Source: Engraulis encrasicolus
Taxonomy: Eukaryota; Chordata; Actinopteri; Clupeiformes; Engraulidae
Reading direction: 5' to 3'
Assembly (NCBI RefSeq): GCF_034702125.1
Contig: NC_085872.1
Location: 28,101,634-28,165,633, forward strand
Length of the DNA: 64,000 nucleotides
Positions 37,219 through 50,421 of this stretch are shown here, one piece after another (the first letter of the stretch is position 1; every line of letters starts with the position of its first letter). Both the position numbers and the translations under genes were made by a program. Below the pieces are notes generated by a model, which searched no databases, was not told the DNA's origin, and saw only the letters and a program-made list of their open reading frames with translations.

Positions 37219-40200
37219 TATACCAGGTTGGCTCACACAGATCTCGCACAGCTGTCCATTCTGAGGAGGGAGGCTCTCAACCTGAAATCAGTACAGGAGA
37301 CATTTTTTGTAGACCTTTTTCTGATGAAAATTGTGTTTTGAATTAAGTCACATTAACAGAAATAAGCTTAAATGTTTGATTAAACAAGAGTTTGGCATTG
37401 AAGAGGCATTCGGGAGATATCATGAAGTATATTGTCTATTGATGGACAAAGGATCCTAGTTTTTGTAGTAGAGCCCTAACAAGGGCCCTTCTACAAACAC
37501 TATACTACTACTACTATTACTGAATGTATGGGTGAGTGTCATACATGGGTGGATACATTAACAGGGACAAAAATGTTTGCAGAAACAAATACAATATGTC
37601 ATAAATATGGGGATTGCTTGAATTATATTGTTGATATAGATGGACTAAGGGCCTTCTTTAAATACGCATTGTGTCTTTTAATTTATGTCTGAGTGTCAAG
37701 CATACTGTAGGCGGACGGACATGCGTACAGTACTTGAGATCGTTAACTAATGTAGTGTTTCCAAAGGTGACCTGCTGTCAGGTGACTGCTTTCTCACTGT
37801 AAACATGAGGTTTTGTGGGGTCAGCTCTGCCATATCATGTGTTTGGTTACATATTAGTCCATGTGTGAGTGTTTGACTACACACGCCACACGGCACTGCA
37901 ACATAGACGGGCATGCTATTGGCTTAAACAGTCAGTGTGCCTAAAACCAGCCAGGTTGCGGTTAGCAAACCTGCTCGTATCAGCTGGAGGTATTTGTCAC
38001 CTGCACGTGAAGCTCGGCCACACGTGAGGTCCAATCACCACGTCGTCATGTTGTATGTACTACCACTACCTGTGGGTTTGTGTGTGTGCTGTGCTCGTTG
38101 TTCCCCTGGTTCCTTGAAAAGCATTTTTTTGTCGCAGCAGTACAGTATATGGTGTAACTGAGCTCAGACCTATCACATGAAGTACTGCATCAAGTCATTT
38201 TCCCAGTGTGACTCGGCCCAACTATTGTGAAGAACACAGACCCACGCACTCTCGCTCGCTCGCTCTCTCTTGCTCGGTCTGCAGTCCTTGTCGCTGAACC
38301 CCACAACAACAAGACATTTTACCAACTTGAATGCTAATAACTACTCCAACAAAGTCTTTACCCCCATTACCCACGTCGCCTCGTAAAAACGTGTCTGCAC
38401 GCAAGCACACTAGGCGTCGATACGCATGGCAGATAGATCGTGACTGGGGGGTCTTTTTGTTCATTTGACATTCGGGTCAGCTGTTGACAAATTTGCTCGG
38501 GGAGGAAGTGTTCAAGGTGAAAGGTTGAGCTCAGGTTCAGAGGGAGGCCTGTCGGGTATGTTACTCATTTTTATGACTTGTGTGTTTAATAGACCCTTGT
38601 GCTCTGATGTCTAGACGGATGCAAGGGGATCCTGCTCCCCAAGTATCATGTGTGCCTCTCTCTTAGCATGTCTGCAGTAAGATTGTGTTTCCGCCCAGAT
38701 CATCTCTTTTTTTCCCCTGTCTTTTGTGGAGAAGACGTGCACACACAATAGCCAACTTGTAGCATGTGTGTGTGCATGTATGGGTAATCTCTTTATAAGC
38801 CCAGTTTTGTAAATCCGCACCTGCCCATACCCACTGTGCTTCAACTCACTGACGACTCGCTGTCTAAAAGATAATGCAACTTCTTTAATTACCTATTTGG
38901 CCCATCCTGTCTCGACTGCATTTAAGCCACTCTCTCCATACACTGGAGTTGCCATCAAGGTCCAGAAATCAAACCCACAAGGTTGATCATATACAGCATG
39001 CAGACTTGTTTTTAACTTATAGCGAAGATTTTTGTACAAGGATCAAAGCGAAGGTTTTGTACAAGCTTGTCTGACTGCTTAAAAGCATTCTTTTCGCATT
39101 CATCATGGGCCAGAATGTGTGAAGTCTGGAAGGACAGATTCTGTCCTTGAACTATTTGGCTTATCTGAACGCGTCAACACATTTTCATTTTCATTGCTTT
39201 CTCAAGATGAGAGCAAAAGTTGTCTATTGAATGCGTCTGTACAGGCAGATAATAAGACAGACGTTATTAAATGTCTTCACACCTGTGGACATGCAGCTTT
39301 CAGATACTTTTGTTAAGAACCTTGCTTTAAATAAGCGGTGGAATTTCAGTGAGCGTTGGGGATTTTTTTGCTGAACCAATTGCTGAACTATTCTAACTTG
39401 GAAACAGTTGATTATTAATTTAGAAAAAAAGAACTAACTCTTATCCAATAATGGTCTGATCTGTGTGACCCTTTTAAGTTTCAATTTTCACTTCTTGTGA
39501 AATACCTCCCGTGCATGAGGAGACATACTTCTACTGGCATAGTCTGTGAGTCAATGCATTTCTCAGAGCAGAGACCGAGCTCTCCTCTCCCCCACCCACA
39601 GAGGGGGAAAACCTCCCCAAGTCACTGCAAGTGTAAACAGGGCTAGTAGTAATGCTGCTCGTCTTCAGCGCTGCTCTGTGTGGGCGCCCAATTAAAGGTT
39701 CGTCACTGCTGCACCAGAGATTCTTTAAGTATAGAGATATGCCAACATAATATGTTTCTATGGGCACCTAACGCGACCAGGTTCCGGTCTGCCTAAAGGG
39801 CCGTGTCATAATGCTCCTACAATGAATAGAACAGTCCTTAGGTCTGCCTAGGTCTGCCTAAGGGGGGCCATAATAGAACCAGGAAACAATGGGCCAATGG
39901 AACCTCTCTCTATCTACTCTCTCTGGCTGCACACTGCTGCATTCATGAGCGTGCGAAGGGATTCCCTTATCAACCACCTCGACACCTTGTACTCTCCGTT
40001 TCTCATGCATTACACACACTTTTTTCTCTCTTCTTTTCTTAGTCTTCCACACTTACTCTCATTCTTTCTCTGTCTCTCTCTGTTTCTCCCTCTCTCTCTT
40101 TCTCCCTTGCAGCCACCCCCCCCCCCCCCCTTTTTCTCCTGAGTGACCTGTGTGCATTTTTGGCACGCGTTCGCCAGGGCTTGGTTGGCAGTGGCGCGCC

Positions 40201-40440
40201 CTGTTTGGCAGTGGCCCGATGGCAGTTTGGCGCGCTGCTCCAGGGGCTTGGCTTGGCTGCGGCCCCTGCTCTCATGTGGCATGGTGTTTGTTTACCAGCG
40301 CCAGCGGTCTGCTCCACTGGCCCTCTGTCTGAAGCTCAGGCCCGCGCGCTCTGTCATTTGCTCCAGTCCAGACACTCCTCACCTTATGCTGTGCTGTACC
40401 TTACCTGCTCTCCTTGCACTGTGGGTGTGCAGCGTGTGTG
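37219..40440. other. Noncoding stretch
   Basis: Over 3 kb with no supported exon. Two E-boxes CACGTG lie 17 bp apart at 38004-38009 and 38021-38026. A repeat-like stretch with two copies of TAGGTCTGCCTA is at 39770-39880. A CT-rich tract and C run end at 40063-40131. Confidence 0.45.
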
Positions 40441-40660
40441 GGACACATTAAAGGGGGGTTTAGAGTCGCGCGTTCGCGGGGGTTCTGCACAGAGAATGAG
40501 CCACAGCGCCCCCCTGTGCAGCGACAAAACGACCCCTGGCTGCAGTACACGCATGTTTCTCCCAGGCTGAAATGTCCGTGAGCTGAGCTATGCTTGAAGA
40601 CGGTGATTGGTCAATGCGCTTACGGCAGTCCGGGGGGAACTCAGCCCTGATAGGTCAGTT
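40441..40660 (-). promoter_or_regulatory. CpG-richer segment with CTCF-like motif
   Basis: CpG density rises at 40440-40560. The reverse complement of 40504-40519 is GCACAGGGGGGCGCTG, close to the CTCF core. It lies immediately before the 260-bp tandem array. Confidence 0.35.
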
Positions 40661-40847
40661 GTGTTCTATTCTTCTACCCTACCGCGGAGGTTTGAAGGAA
40701 AACGAAAAACACGATGCAGATGACTTGGCAGGAAATCACTGGAGTTTACTTGACAGGGAGAAGAGAAACTGTTTTTTATTTCAGTAGTACAACTTCCAAA
40801 AAATCAATTAGAAATGGAATGGAAATGATATGTTTGTAGTGTGGTAG

Positions 40848-41665
40848 TAGCAAAGAAGCCTCTTTGTTCTTTTGTAGTGTGGCAGCTAGCTCATTAAAAA
40901 AGGGTTCGCTAATGTCCTGTAGAGTTTGAATGGGTTTGGCTGACAGTTGCTAAGCTAGCTGTTAATTACAGGCTATCTATTGTATTTAAAAATGGCTTTT
41001 GTTTCATTTAACCACCTCAACTGTAAAACATGAATAAAGAGAGACTCTTGTATGCTATCATCCATGTCTAATTACGCCACAACTTTTTAAATTAATAGCA
41101 AGAAGCCCCTTTGTTGATACAGTATATAGTACAAGTAGTGTGGCTAGCTAGCTTCTAAAACAGGGTTCGCTAATGTCCTGTAGAGTTTGAATGGGTTTGG
41201 CTGACAGTTGCTAAGCTAGCTGTTAATATGGCCATTAGATGTATTGTATTTAAAACGGCTTTTGTTTGGCATTTTAACCACCTGAACTGTAAAACATGAA
41301 TAAAGAGAGAATCTTGTATGCTATCATTCATGTATAATTACGCCACAACTTTTTAAATTAATAGCAAGAAGCCTCTTTGTTAGTGGTAGAATTACGTTTC
41401 AGGTGGCTAGTCAACTAGCTTTGAGTTTGTAATGACTGATTTAGCTGGCTAGCTACTACTAGGCCCCAGGTGTGAATGGCCATTCATGCTGTCTATTGTC
41501 TTTTAAAATGGCGTTTGTCTTGCATTTGATCTCATGTAGTACTTGAACAAAAATAAACTGATGTTGTACCATCTAATTATGCCCCAACTTTTAGAAGTAG
41601 GCTACTAGTGGAATATTACGTTTTACATAGCCAGCTGATTAGCTTTGTGATTCATTCTAGGGACT
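40848..41665. repeat. Tandem array of ~260-bp units, about 3.2 copies
   Basis: Units are about 40848-41094, 41095-41360 and 41361-41605, with a partial fourth copy to 41665. Units 1 and 2 share GGGTTCGCTAATGTCCTGTA and CTGACAGTTGCTAAGCTAGC exactly. Units 1-3 share the segment around AATAAAGAG/AATAAACTG and AATTA(C/T)GCC(A/C)CAACTTTT. Identity falls from unit 1-2 to unit 3 and then 4. Each of the first three units holds an AATAAA. No coding frame crosses units. Confidence 0.9.
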
Positions 41666-41687
41666 GGGCTCAACTGAATGAGTTAGT

Positions 41688-41790
41688 TCGCCCCCTGTTG
41701 TCACGGAGGTGAATTGACGTCATTAAAATCTCCTCCTCCCTCCCCCCTTGCCCCACTCTTGAATTTTCGGCGGGAAAAAAAAACACCACG
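41688..41790 (+). promoter_or_regulatory. Candidate promoter or boundary: CTCF-like, CRE and E2F motifs
   Basis: In 100 bp there is a minus-strand CTCF-like motif (41688-41701, reverse complement ACAACAGGGGGCGA), a perfect CRE TGACGTCA (41715-41722), a CCTCC-rich run and a strong E2F-type site TTTTCGGCGGGAAAA (41764-41778). The E2F core is the same GGCGGGAA as in the myc promoter. No coding exon follows. A GTAAGT donor-like string lies at 42415-42420. A noncoding RNA promoter similar in place to mammalian PVT1 is a reasonable hypothesis, not shown. Confidence 0.4.
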
Positions 41791-43855
41791 CCCTTTCGCA
41801 CGCATTCGCATGTAGGTCGACTATGAGGCAATACCCCCCGCTGACAGTACGTCTATGCTTTACCCCGCAATCGGCACCGCGTGACTATGCATCAGCCTTA
41901 AGTGTGTGCGTGTGCATGTGCGTGTGTGTTCAAAGGGGCACACTCGTGGAAATGTGAGAAATTACTGCTACCAATGATTCATTTTTGTATGAAATAAGAG
42001 AGAAATGAGAAAAAGTCCTCCCTTATCTCCAGTATAATGTTCAAACACATCTGGCTGTTCTCTGATAGTAATTTACGGGGGGGGGGTTATTTTAATTTTT
42101 TTCAAAAGCATGACCGAATGACACATGGCTTTAATAATTAGGCATCATTATTACGTCAAGATTGTAATCTCTGTATGTAGAGCAAGAGCGTATCTGGCTT
42201 GCCATATCTGATATGAGACCTTGTTTGATCTGGTTTATCTTGTGATCTAATCATTTGTGGTTTTGCTGCTGCAGCCGTGTCTTCGATTGATAGAGAGTGA
42301 AAAGCTTCACTGCAAGATCATTTTACCAAAGCTTCACTGCAAGATCATTTTACCACCTCTAATATCGGTTTCTGCAAGGCATGCAGTCTTCCATTTGACA
42401 TCTTAACCCATGACGTAAGTGATCACAGAGGGGGGGGGGGGGGGGGAGCCATGCTGCAAAAATCCTCTCTTGCAAGGGGAAGGATTGTGTTTGCATCGCA
42501 CGGTCAAAAGAAATCACTTATCTTTTATCTGGACGAACCTTACCCACAGGCTTGTTCATGGATGTTTTCCCTCCATTAGAAGGGAGCTGGCTGGGTGGGC
42601 TGGGGTTGGGTGGGGGTAGTGAGGAGGTCCAGCGCTCTGCTGGCTGTGGTCCCAGGGGCCAGCCAAGCAAAGTGGGTAGCAGTTAGTGTATGTCCCCTCG
42701 TCCTCAGTAGCCTGGCGGGACCTTGTGCACCATTCACTTTATCGACATTACAGTATATAGATACTGCATAAAATGGCACCAAGTACAGAGGAGGTTATAC
42801 ATAAAATGACACAGTACATTTAGCTTCAGCATTGAGACAATTGGAATATACTACATTTTTCGAGATACATTCAACAAAGGAACACAGAAAGTCATATGGA
42901 AGACGGGTGTAAAAGTGTGCTCTCTCTCTCTCTCTCTCTCTCTCTGCGTGTGTCTGTGTTTTTGTCTGTGGTCAGTGTGGGATGTGTTCTTCGAAAACCC
43001 CCGTGATCTTCATAAGTGACCTGATGAGAGGCGAGCCATCATGCTTCACAGACCGCCGTTTTAAAAATACCAGGCCTTTTCTGCAGTTACTGTCAACTGC
43101 AGAATATAAAAACAAGCATTTCTAAGAATCTATGGCCAGGTAGTCAAGAAGTAAAAACTAAGAGGACTTGTTTTTGAGTGGTGAGGTATTTCTACGGTAA
43201 ATTATAGGCTGTCATCTGGTCTTAGCCTCACATGCTTCATAGGTTGTGAATAAAACTGAAACATTCTTTTGGTATTACACATGCAGCTGAACTATGTGTT
43301 AGAATAGAACATATTTTGGTGAAAGAAACACTGTAAATGAAGGGAGATTCTGCATGCTTGCTTCTACACAGATAGAGGTAAAGGCAAAGGAGCTTGCATA
43401 GCATTTACCTGCAAAGTCCTAGACTTTCTCTAAAGGTCCTCTTTTGTACAGTCAGACTCTTCTGTACTGATGTCGGGGAGTCAGACTTTCCAGAGTGTGC
43501 TGGTGGTTAACACACAGTGTGTGTAAACAGTTGTGTGGTGGTGTATGTGTGTGTGTGTGCATGCGTCAGTGTGAAGGTATATGGGTGGTGTGTAACAGAC
43601 CAACAGGAGTGCGAGTGTGTAGGAGGACTTGGAGATTTTCAGTGTGCAGAAAGGGAGAGAGATTGTGTAAACCATAGCTGTGGTAGGGTGAGAAGAGGAG
43701 GAGGAGGAGGAGATGACGAGGGATGGTCGACTTTCCGTTGTGGGGTCAGAACAGGAAGTTTTTCCCACCCAGTTTCAGACCCTAGTGGCAGATGGAGATA
43801 GGCCTGAGTGTGGAGGAGGAGGAGGGTGGTAACAGTGGTGGCGGGTTGGTATGGT
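41791..43855. other. Noncoding stretch
   Basis: Contains G runs (42076-42086, 42429-42447), a 28-bp direct duplication at 42301-42356 and a short (CT)n at 42922-42945. No gene is supported. Confidence 0.4.
42301..42356. repeat. 28-bp tandem duplication
   Basis: AAAGCTTCACTGCAAGATCA with following TTTTACC occurs at 42301 and again at 42329. Confidence 0.9.
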
Positions 43856-44020
43856 CAGAGGCGCATATGGCACCAGGCTAGGCAGGCAGTCGCTTGGGGC
43901 CCCCAAGCCTAGATGGTGAAAATCAGCTCGACTTAAAACTATAATAGCTGCAATTTGTTTTGAATGTTCATTCCTTGGGTTTTTTCCTTGGGGCCCCTAC
44001 TGACACTAGAATCGCCTCTG
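43856..44020. mobile_element. hAT-type MITE, 165 bp
   Basis: Ends CAGAGGCG and CGCCTCTG are inverted. An exact 8-bp duplication GGTATGGT flanks it (43848-43855 and 44021-44028). The interior has two GGGGCCCC-type strings. It has no coding capacity. Confidence 0.92.
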
Positions 44021-46761
44021 GGTATGGTGGAGCTGTGGAGGCCAGAAGGGCAGTGTTGTCTAGTTTCCCCTCCAGTGGCAGGGCCTGCGTGAGGGGAGTG
44101 ATACGGGCAGGCGATCGGTCACCCCCTCACTACGCCCCCACTACCCCCCTAATCTCAACGGGCCAAGTAGTGACCTGGCAGCTGGCTTAGCAACATCCCC
44201 TGTGCATTCCTTGCTATCAAATCTCAGGTCTCGGGGCCTGCTCAGACAAACGCAAGTATGTGAAACTGAGGGGTTACGTTATCCCTCTAAGCCACTCGCG
44301 AAGCTGTTGGGCAATAACGGTCAAAGAAACGGCACAAAAAATGCAAACTCAACCACCGCACGTGCTTGGCCGCAGTCCAAGTTTTAGACTGTGGCACTTG
44401 TTTGGGCTTTGGGGTGTGTTTCATGAAAAATATAAAGTATTTCAGCGTCCCTCCCATCCGTTTTTCATCCCTTATCCGGATTTCTGTTAAACCAGAGAAC
44501 AGCAAACATCTGAAAAATGCAGTGTTGGTCCATCCTCATGTTCCATTCATGATATTTGCATATTGCGCAACTCTGAAATTGGGTTTTCACGGAATGTTCC
44601 CTCATACGTTAACTGATTGAATTTTTTTCTCTCTCTTTTATTACTCAGATGGCTTCACACCTTGCAACGAACTGAGTGAGTGACTAGCTGTTACTGTACT
44701 GTAATACTGAACCAAAAAGGGCAAGACTTTCAATCTGATTTCATACGACAGAGGTCGTTTTGAATCCTGCCACTCACTCTACTCTACACTCAAAGCCCTA
44801 TTTTTTTTCTAATTGGCATTCACCACACGTTTTCACCCCAAAGTAGGACCAATTGAGATGTATGGCCCTGTTCCTTACAGAAATCAGGGCATAAGCCCAA
44901 GGTCACGTCGTCCTCCTCAAGGTGATTTGGAAAGGTGTTCGCTGCTTGCCTGCCTGTCAACTGTCAGGTGTTATTACTACAACACAGATTTTAAACATGG
45001 ATCATTCTCGTCTTTTATGTTCATCAATGTTCGTGTTCATTCAACAAGTAAATCTAGGCTGTTTCACACATACTGAGTTTTTGCTACAGAAAAAAAAGTG
45101 AAGGAGTCAAAATATTCAGTGCGAAGCGGTAGGGAAGAGATGTCATCCATGGCTGCTCCCTGCTTAGCAGTTGTTGGTTAGTCCACAATATTAGAGAGGG
45201 TAAGCAGCCTCATTACTGAACCATTTCCAGATTTAACACTGATTTGTCTATCCAAATGTATTTAAATGACAGTGTTTCACACATCCTCATGCATAGGCTA
45301 TACTCACACATTTTCTTTGTTTGGACTTTATTTGTGAAAATAGAATAAGATTTACTGATGGGTATTTTTTTAAATAGCCGTATAAACTTTATATGTAATA
45401 CACTATTGAGCAGGTAATGAATGCTTGTGTGTCTTGCTTACTTTGAACTCAACTGCAGCTCACTTGCAAGGACCTAAGGTAACCCGTCCTCAAGTCGCCC
45501 TCCATTCTTGGATAATGACTGGGGCCATGAAAGACTAAACACAAATCTGTCCTGTGTTATAAATTCCCCTTTGTGTCTTCATTTTCTTATGTGACCACAC
45601 AATTTGTGGGAACAGTCTGAGGTCACAAATATTATTGCTTCCCTTCTCTTGACCCAGGCTGCGTGTGTTTTGACCACAGCCTCACAGCCTTCTAGTAGGA
45701 TGTTTTCATGTGCGCCAGTGGATCCAGAAGAGTTTTTTTTTTAACTGCCCTTTAAAATGGTCCTTGCCTACGAGGCATGCAGAAAGGAAAGGCCAAACAT
45801 GTTTGGGAACACAGCTGTCCTTAAATGAAAAGAATATTTTGACTTGAAGAGCCAAGGCTTTTTTCCACTTGTTCCTCAGACCTGATGTCAGTGTGACCTG
45901 CCGCTGCCTGATGGGAAGTTTCAGGTTGTTCTAATAGCAGATGTGATATCACAGAGATGTGCTGAACCTGTGGGGTGGCTTCCAAGAAAGGGGGAAAATG
46001 TATTATTTATTTATTTTTTGAGCAGATACAGACCGCACTGAATAAGACACATGGAGAGTGTGAACAAGTCACAGAAGGAGGGAGGGAGAGAGAGAGCAGC
46101 AGCCAGAAAATTTGGACCGCTCCTCTCAACTGGGCCAGTCTGTCCGTTGTTATGGCAACAGAGACCCTTTCAAGAGGCTGAGGAGAGAAGTCTCCCCCCT
46201 CCCCAATATTGAGTTGCAAACTTTTCACTCCAAACAAGGGACTCAAGAGTGGAAGGCAGTCCATAGATTACCCACTAGACTGTTTCTTTATTAACGAGAT
46301 CATCAATTTGCCACTTGAGGCATCCTTCAGCTGGCAGCGATATTATCTTCACTTTTATTTTACTATATTGATGGCAGGTAGCAGGATGAATAAACATCTT
46401 TCTGTGTTTGATCGCTAGGGTGCAAAATAAGCAGACCAACTTGTGATTCTTTTTTAGTCTTAGCAGCATCGTGTCAACAACATCATCATTCAAAGACACC
46501 AGGAAGCCAGCTAATCAGCTTTGTTGCCATGGCTTTGTAGCAACAACAACAAAAAATCAAGTAATAACAATGTGGTTGTGAACAATATTAGTTCAGCACA
46601 CCATGCAGTAACACTTCAACTGTGATTTAGCAGAAGCTGTCGGTCTTCAGCCTGTCGTTAACGTGCAGCCTCCTCCTGTTGCTAGGCACAATGTGGGCTT
46701 TCTGCTGAGTGGAACAAATGCACATTCTCCTCACTTCACTTCACTTCACTTATCTCATTTT
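44021..46761. other. Noncoding stretch
   Basis: No gene is supported. An E-box CACGTG is at 44359-44364. Otherwise mostly unique, AT-rich in 45200-45420. Confidence 0.4.
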
Positions 46762-46913
46762 GAGTCTGCTGTCACATTCGCAGTGTAGAGGGTGATTCAC
46801 TGTGAAAAAGGAAAGGTGTTTATGCGGTCTAGAATGAGTCTGCTGTCACATTCGCGTGTAGAAGGTGATTCACTGTGAAAAAGGAAAGGTGTTTATGTAT
46901 GCTAGTCTAGAAT
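46762..46913. repeat. ~76-bp tandem duplication
   Basis: Units 46762-46835 and 46836-46913 both begin GAGTCTGCTGTCACATTCGC and share GGTGATTCACTGTGAAAAAG and GAAAGGTGTTTATG. They differ by two small indels. Confidence 0.92.
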
Positions 46914-47434
<521 letters not shown>

Positions 47435-47778
47435 GATGTGTGCGTTCGTGTCCTCATGCCCACATCTGTGTGTATAAAAGAAGATTGTGTGTGTGCGCGC
47501 GCGTGTGCCCGCCTCTGTGTGTGTCAAGGTGTGTGTCTGTGTCTGTTGGAAGCGTAATACAAGGTTCCAGGTATATTTCCGACGTGCTGTGCGCTTCCTC
47601 TGCGGAGGTCTGTCTGTGAGATGCGCACCGCACGGAGCGACCGCTGAGCTGAGCTGAGCTGAGCTGAGCGGGACGCGGAGACACTGGCTCCCAGCAGCAG
47701 GTTAATTAGCTACAGGGCTGGGAGCTATAATAAGGTGCTGAGGGAGCCGGCAGCACAGGGACCCCTCACCTCGCTCGG

Positions 47779-48080
47779 GAAGAGGAGGAGGAGGAAGAGG
47801 GAGAGGGAGAGAGGAGGAGGAGAAGGAGGAGGAGGAAGGGAGAGAGGAGGAGGAAGGAGGAGGAAGGAGGGAGAGAGGAGGAGGAGGAAGGAGGGAGAGA
47901 GGAGGTGGAGGAGGAAGGAAGGTGGGAGAGAGGAGGAGGAGGTGGAAGGAGGGAGAGAGGAAGAGGAGGAGGAGGAAGGAGGGAGAGAGGAGGAGGAGGA
48001 GGAGGAAGGAGGGAGAGAGGAGGAGGAGGAGGAAGAAGGAGGGAGAGAGGAAGAGGAGGAGGAGGAAGGAGGGAGTGAGT
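47779..48080. repeat. Polypurine GGA/GAGA minisatellite
   Basis: Three hundred bases of almost pure purine built of (GGA)n, GAAGGA and GGGAGAGA. A unit of about 36 bp (GGAGGGAGAGAGG, then GGA repeats and AAGGA) recurs in the right part. The open frames on both strands (Glu/Arg/Gly one way, Ser/Pro/Leu the other) are composition effects. Such tracts can form triplex (H-) DNA. Confidence 0.93.
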
Positions 48081-48447
48081 GAGGAAGAGGCTGCGTTTGC
48101 AAATAGTAGTGGTAAGCCTGCCATTGCCAAGAAAGCTGAAGACACCTCTGGTGCTGTGTGATTTTTGCTGCTGTGTTGGTGATATCATAGGGTTGTTTAT
48201 TTATCTAGAGTGGTGGTCAGCTGTGTTGGGTTCTTTGTGGATGACATTCAGTTACAGTTAAAGTCTAGAAAGACAAGCGTGTGGGTGCTTTCTCGTCGTG
48301 TTTACCCCATACACCAAACTGATATGAATTTAAAAAACCATTGCACTGATTTCACATGTTTTATCACAGAACTGTGGATACTTGCATTCAGAGCATACTC
48401 TCCGTCTGTCTCGTTCAGAGCATACTCTCTCTCTGTCTCATGATAAG
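48081..48447. other. Noncoding stretch, nothing recognised
   Basis: Short unique segment between repeats. Confidence 0.35.
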
Positions 48448-48489
48448 TCTGATGATGATGATGATGACGATGATGATGACGACGACTAC
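48448..48489. repeat. (GAT/GAC)n repeat
   Basis: Fourteen GAN triplets, mostly GAT and GAC. Confidence 0.9.
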
Positions 48490-48520
48490 GGTGATGGTTA
48501 TCGGCTTCAAAAGTCCATTT

Positions 48521-48582
48521 GTGTGTGTGTGTGCGTGCCTGCGTGCCTGCGTGCCTGCGTGCCTGCGTGCGTGCGTGCGTGC

Positions 48583-48639
<57 letters not shown>
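48521..48639. repeat. Compound (GT)n(TGCC/TGCG)n(GT)n microsatellite
   Basis: GT units, then TGCGTGCC/TGCG units and then about twenty-five GT units. Confidence 0.95.
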
Positions 48640-48643
<4 letters not shown>

Positions 48644-49883
48644 CCAATGTAATCGCTCAGATGATAGCAGAGCAGATAGCCTCCACAGCTGATGGGAGTC
48701 GGGGGTCAGAGAGGGGGTCTGGGTCTGGGTCATTGGACCCACTCCATATTCCCACACAAGGCCACGACTAGGGGGGGAGGGGGAGGACACGATCCCCGGA
48801 TGTTATTTCTCTTTCATGTTTTTTTATTCTTTTTCTTTTTCTTTTTTGAGGCCATTTATAAAATCACATAGCTGCCGAGTAAGAAATACAGTAATGTGTC
48901 ATATGTCTGAGAATGTTTCATTGTTGTCGGTTTTTTTTTCCAAGTACAGTAAAAAGGGAGTTTTAGTGAGAGACCTTTGTATGAACTGTTCCCTCAGGAA
49001 CTTGCCCACGCATTTCTGTGAGAAAGTATTGCACTGTAGCACTGGTACTGTATGAAGTCAGTCAGGGCCCAACAATAGGTCCGTCAGGGTCACGTAAGGT
49101 GGTCCAGTGCCTTTTGCTTTGCAACAGTGAAGTCGGTTTTATTGCCAATTTTTTTTTACATGCGCTGGTCATTCGTCCTCGTTCAGCCTTGGCAGTAAAG
49201 CACCTGCAACGTCCTTGTCACCAACTGAGACAAGCACAGCTGAAGCTAATAATGAACCTGTGTGAAGTTGGCACAAGTTTTATTTATGTTATTTAAATCT
49301 TAAAGTTAAATATCTTAAAGACAGTTTGTGCACAAAACAAACGCTCATTTTGCCTGCACTATCATGCACAAACGAATCAAAATACATTCTTGCATTTGCA
49401 ACATATGGGGTGCCAACCTCACACAAGTTAATAATGAAGGTGTATCAGAGATCAGGCTGAGATGGGTGTAAGATCAACCAGATTAGACTAGTGGGAGTGA
49501 TTTTCCCATACTTGTTTGCTAAAGATCCGCGTCCTGTTCAGTGGTCTAACCATCATTGTTGCAGTGTTCTGGTGTGGTGGTAGTAAGATCATTTGTGCGG
49601 TGCGCTTAGCGCTACAACAGGATGTCTCTGGGTGAGAAGAGTGCAAACAGACAGCGAGCGGGCGAGTGAGTGAGAGAGAGAGAGAGAAAGAAAGAAAGCG
49701 AGAGGAGGTATTAAGCACTGGCACAGGCCAGCAGCTTAAACTCCATAAAGCATATTGCTGCTCTGGTGATTTGATAATTCCCCTCCACTGGCCTCGAGCC
49801 AGCCGACCTAACCCTCCCCCTCCCCCTCCGCCACCATCGCCCTGATGAGCTGCTGTCAGCAGCCAAATGAGAGTGCTCACTAC
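48640..49883. other. Noncoding stretch
   Basis: No gene is supported. A short GA/GAAA tract lies at 49670-49705. Confidence 0.35.
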
Positions 49884-49913
49884 CACACACACACACACAC
49901 ACACACAGCTCTG

Positions 49914-49965
<52 letters not shown>

Positions 49966-49970
49966 CCCCC

Positions 49971-50069
<99 letters not shown>

Positions 50070-50094
50070 CTCTCTTTCTCTCTCTCTCTCTCTC

Positions 50095-50136
<42 letters not shown>

Positions 50137-50150
50137 GCTCTCACACACAC
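49884..50150. repeat. Compound CA/CT microsatellite block
   Basis: Order: (CA)n, (CT)n, a C run, (CT)n, (CA)n of about forty units, and then two more CT tracts. The whole block is pyrimidine/CA on the plus strand. Confidence 0.95.
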
Positions 50151-50299
50151 TCAACCACTCTTCTCAACTGTAACTATACCACTATCCACACAAAATTCAC
50201 ACACTCAGCACTGCAGCTTAACACACGTCATACTATAAATCTCATCATAGAAACAAAAGCCTGCCACACACCACCCATACACATACGCACATACACTGT

Positions 50300-50421
<122 letters not shown>

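Noticed and set aside
39770..39880. Possible additional MITE around the TAGGTCTGCCTA copies
   Set aside because: No inverted ends or target duplication could be found; left as a repeat-like note only.
47641..47670. (GAGCT)n as an immunoglobulin switch-like sequence
   Set aside because: Only four or five pentamers and no immunoglobulin gene nearby; a short simple repeat is enough to explain it.
47702..48188. Ser/Pro/Leu-rich minus frames and Glu/Arg-rich plus frames
   Set aside because: Created by the polypurine minisatellite; frames stay open in several phases at once.
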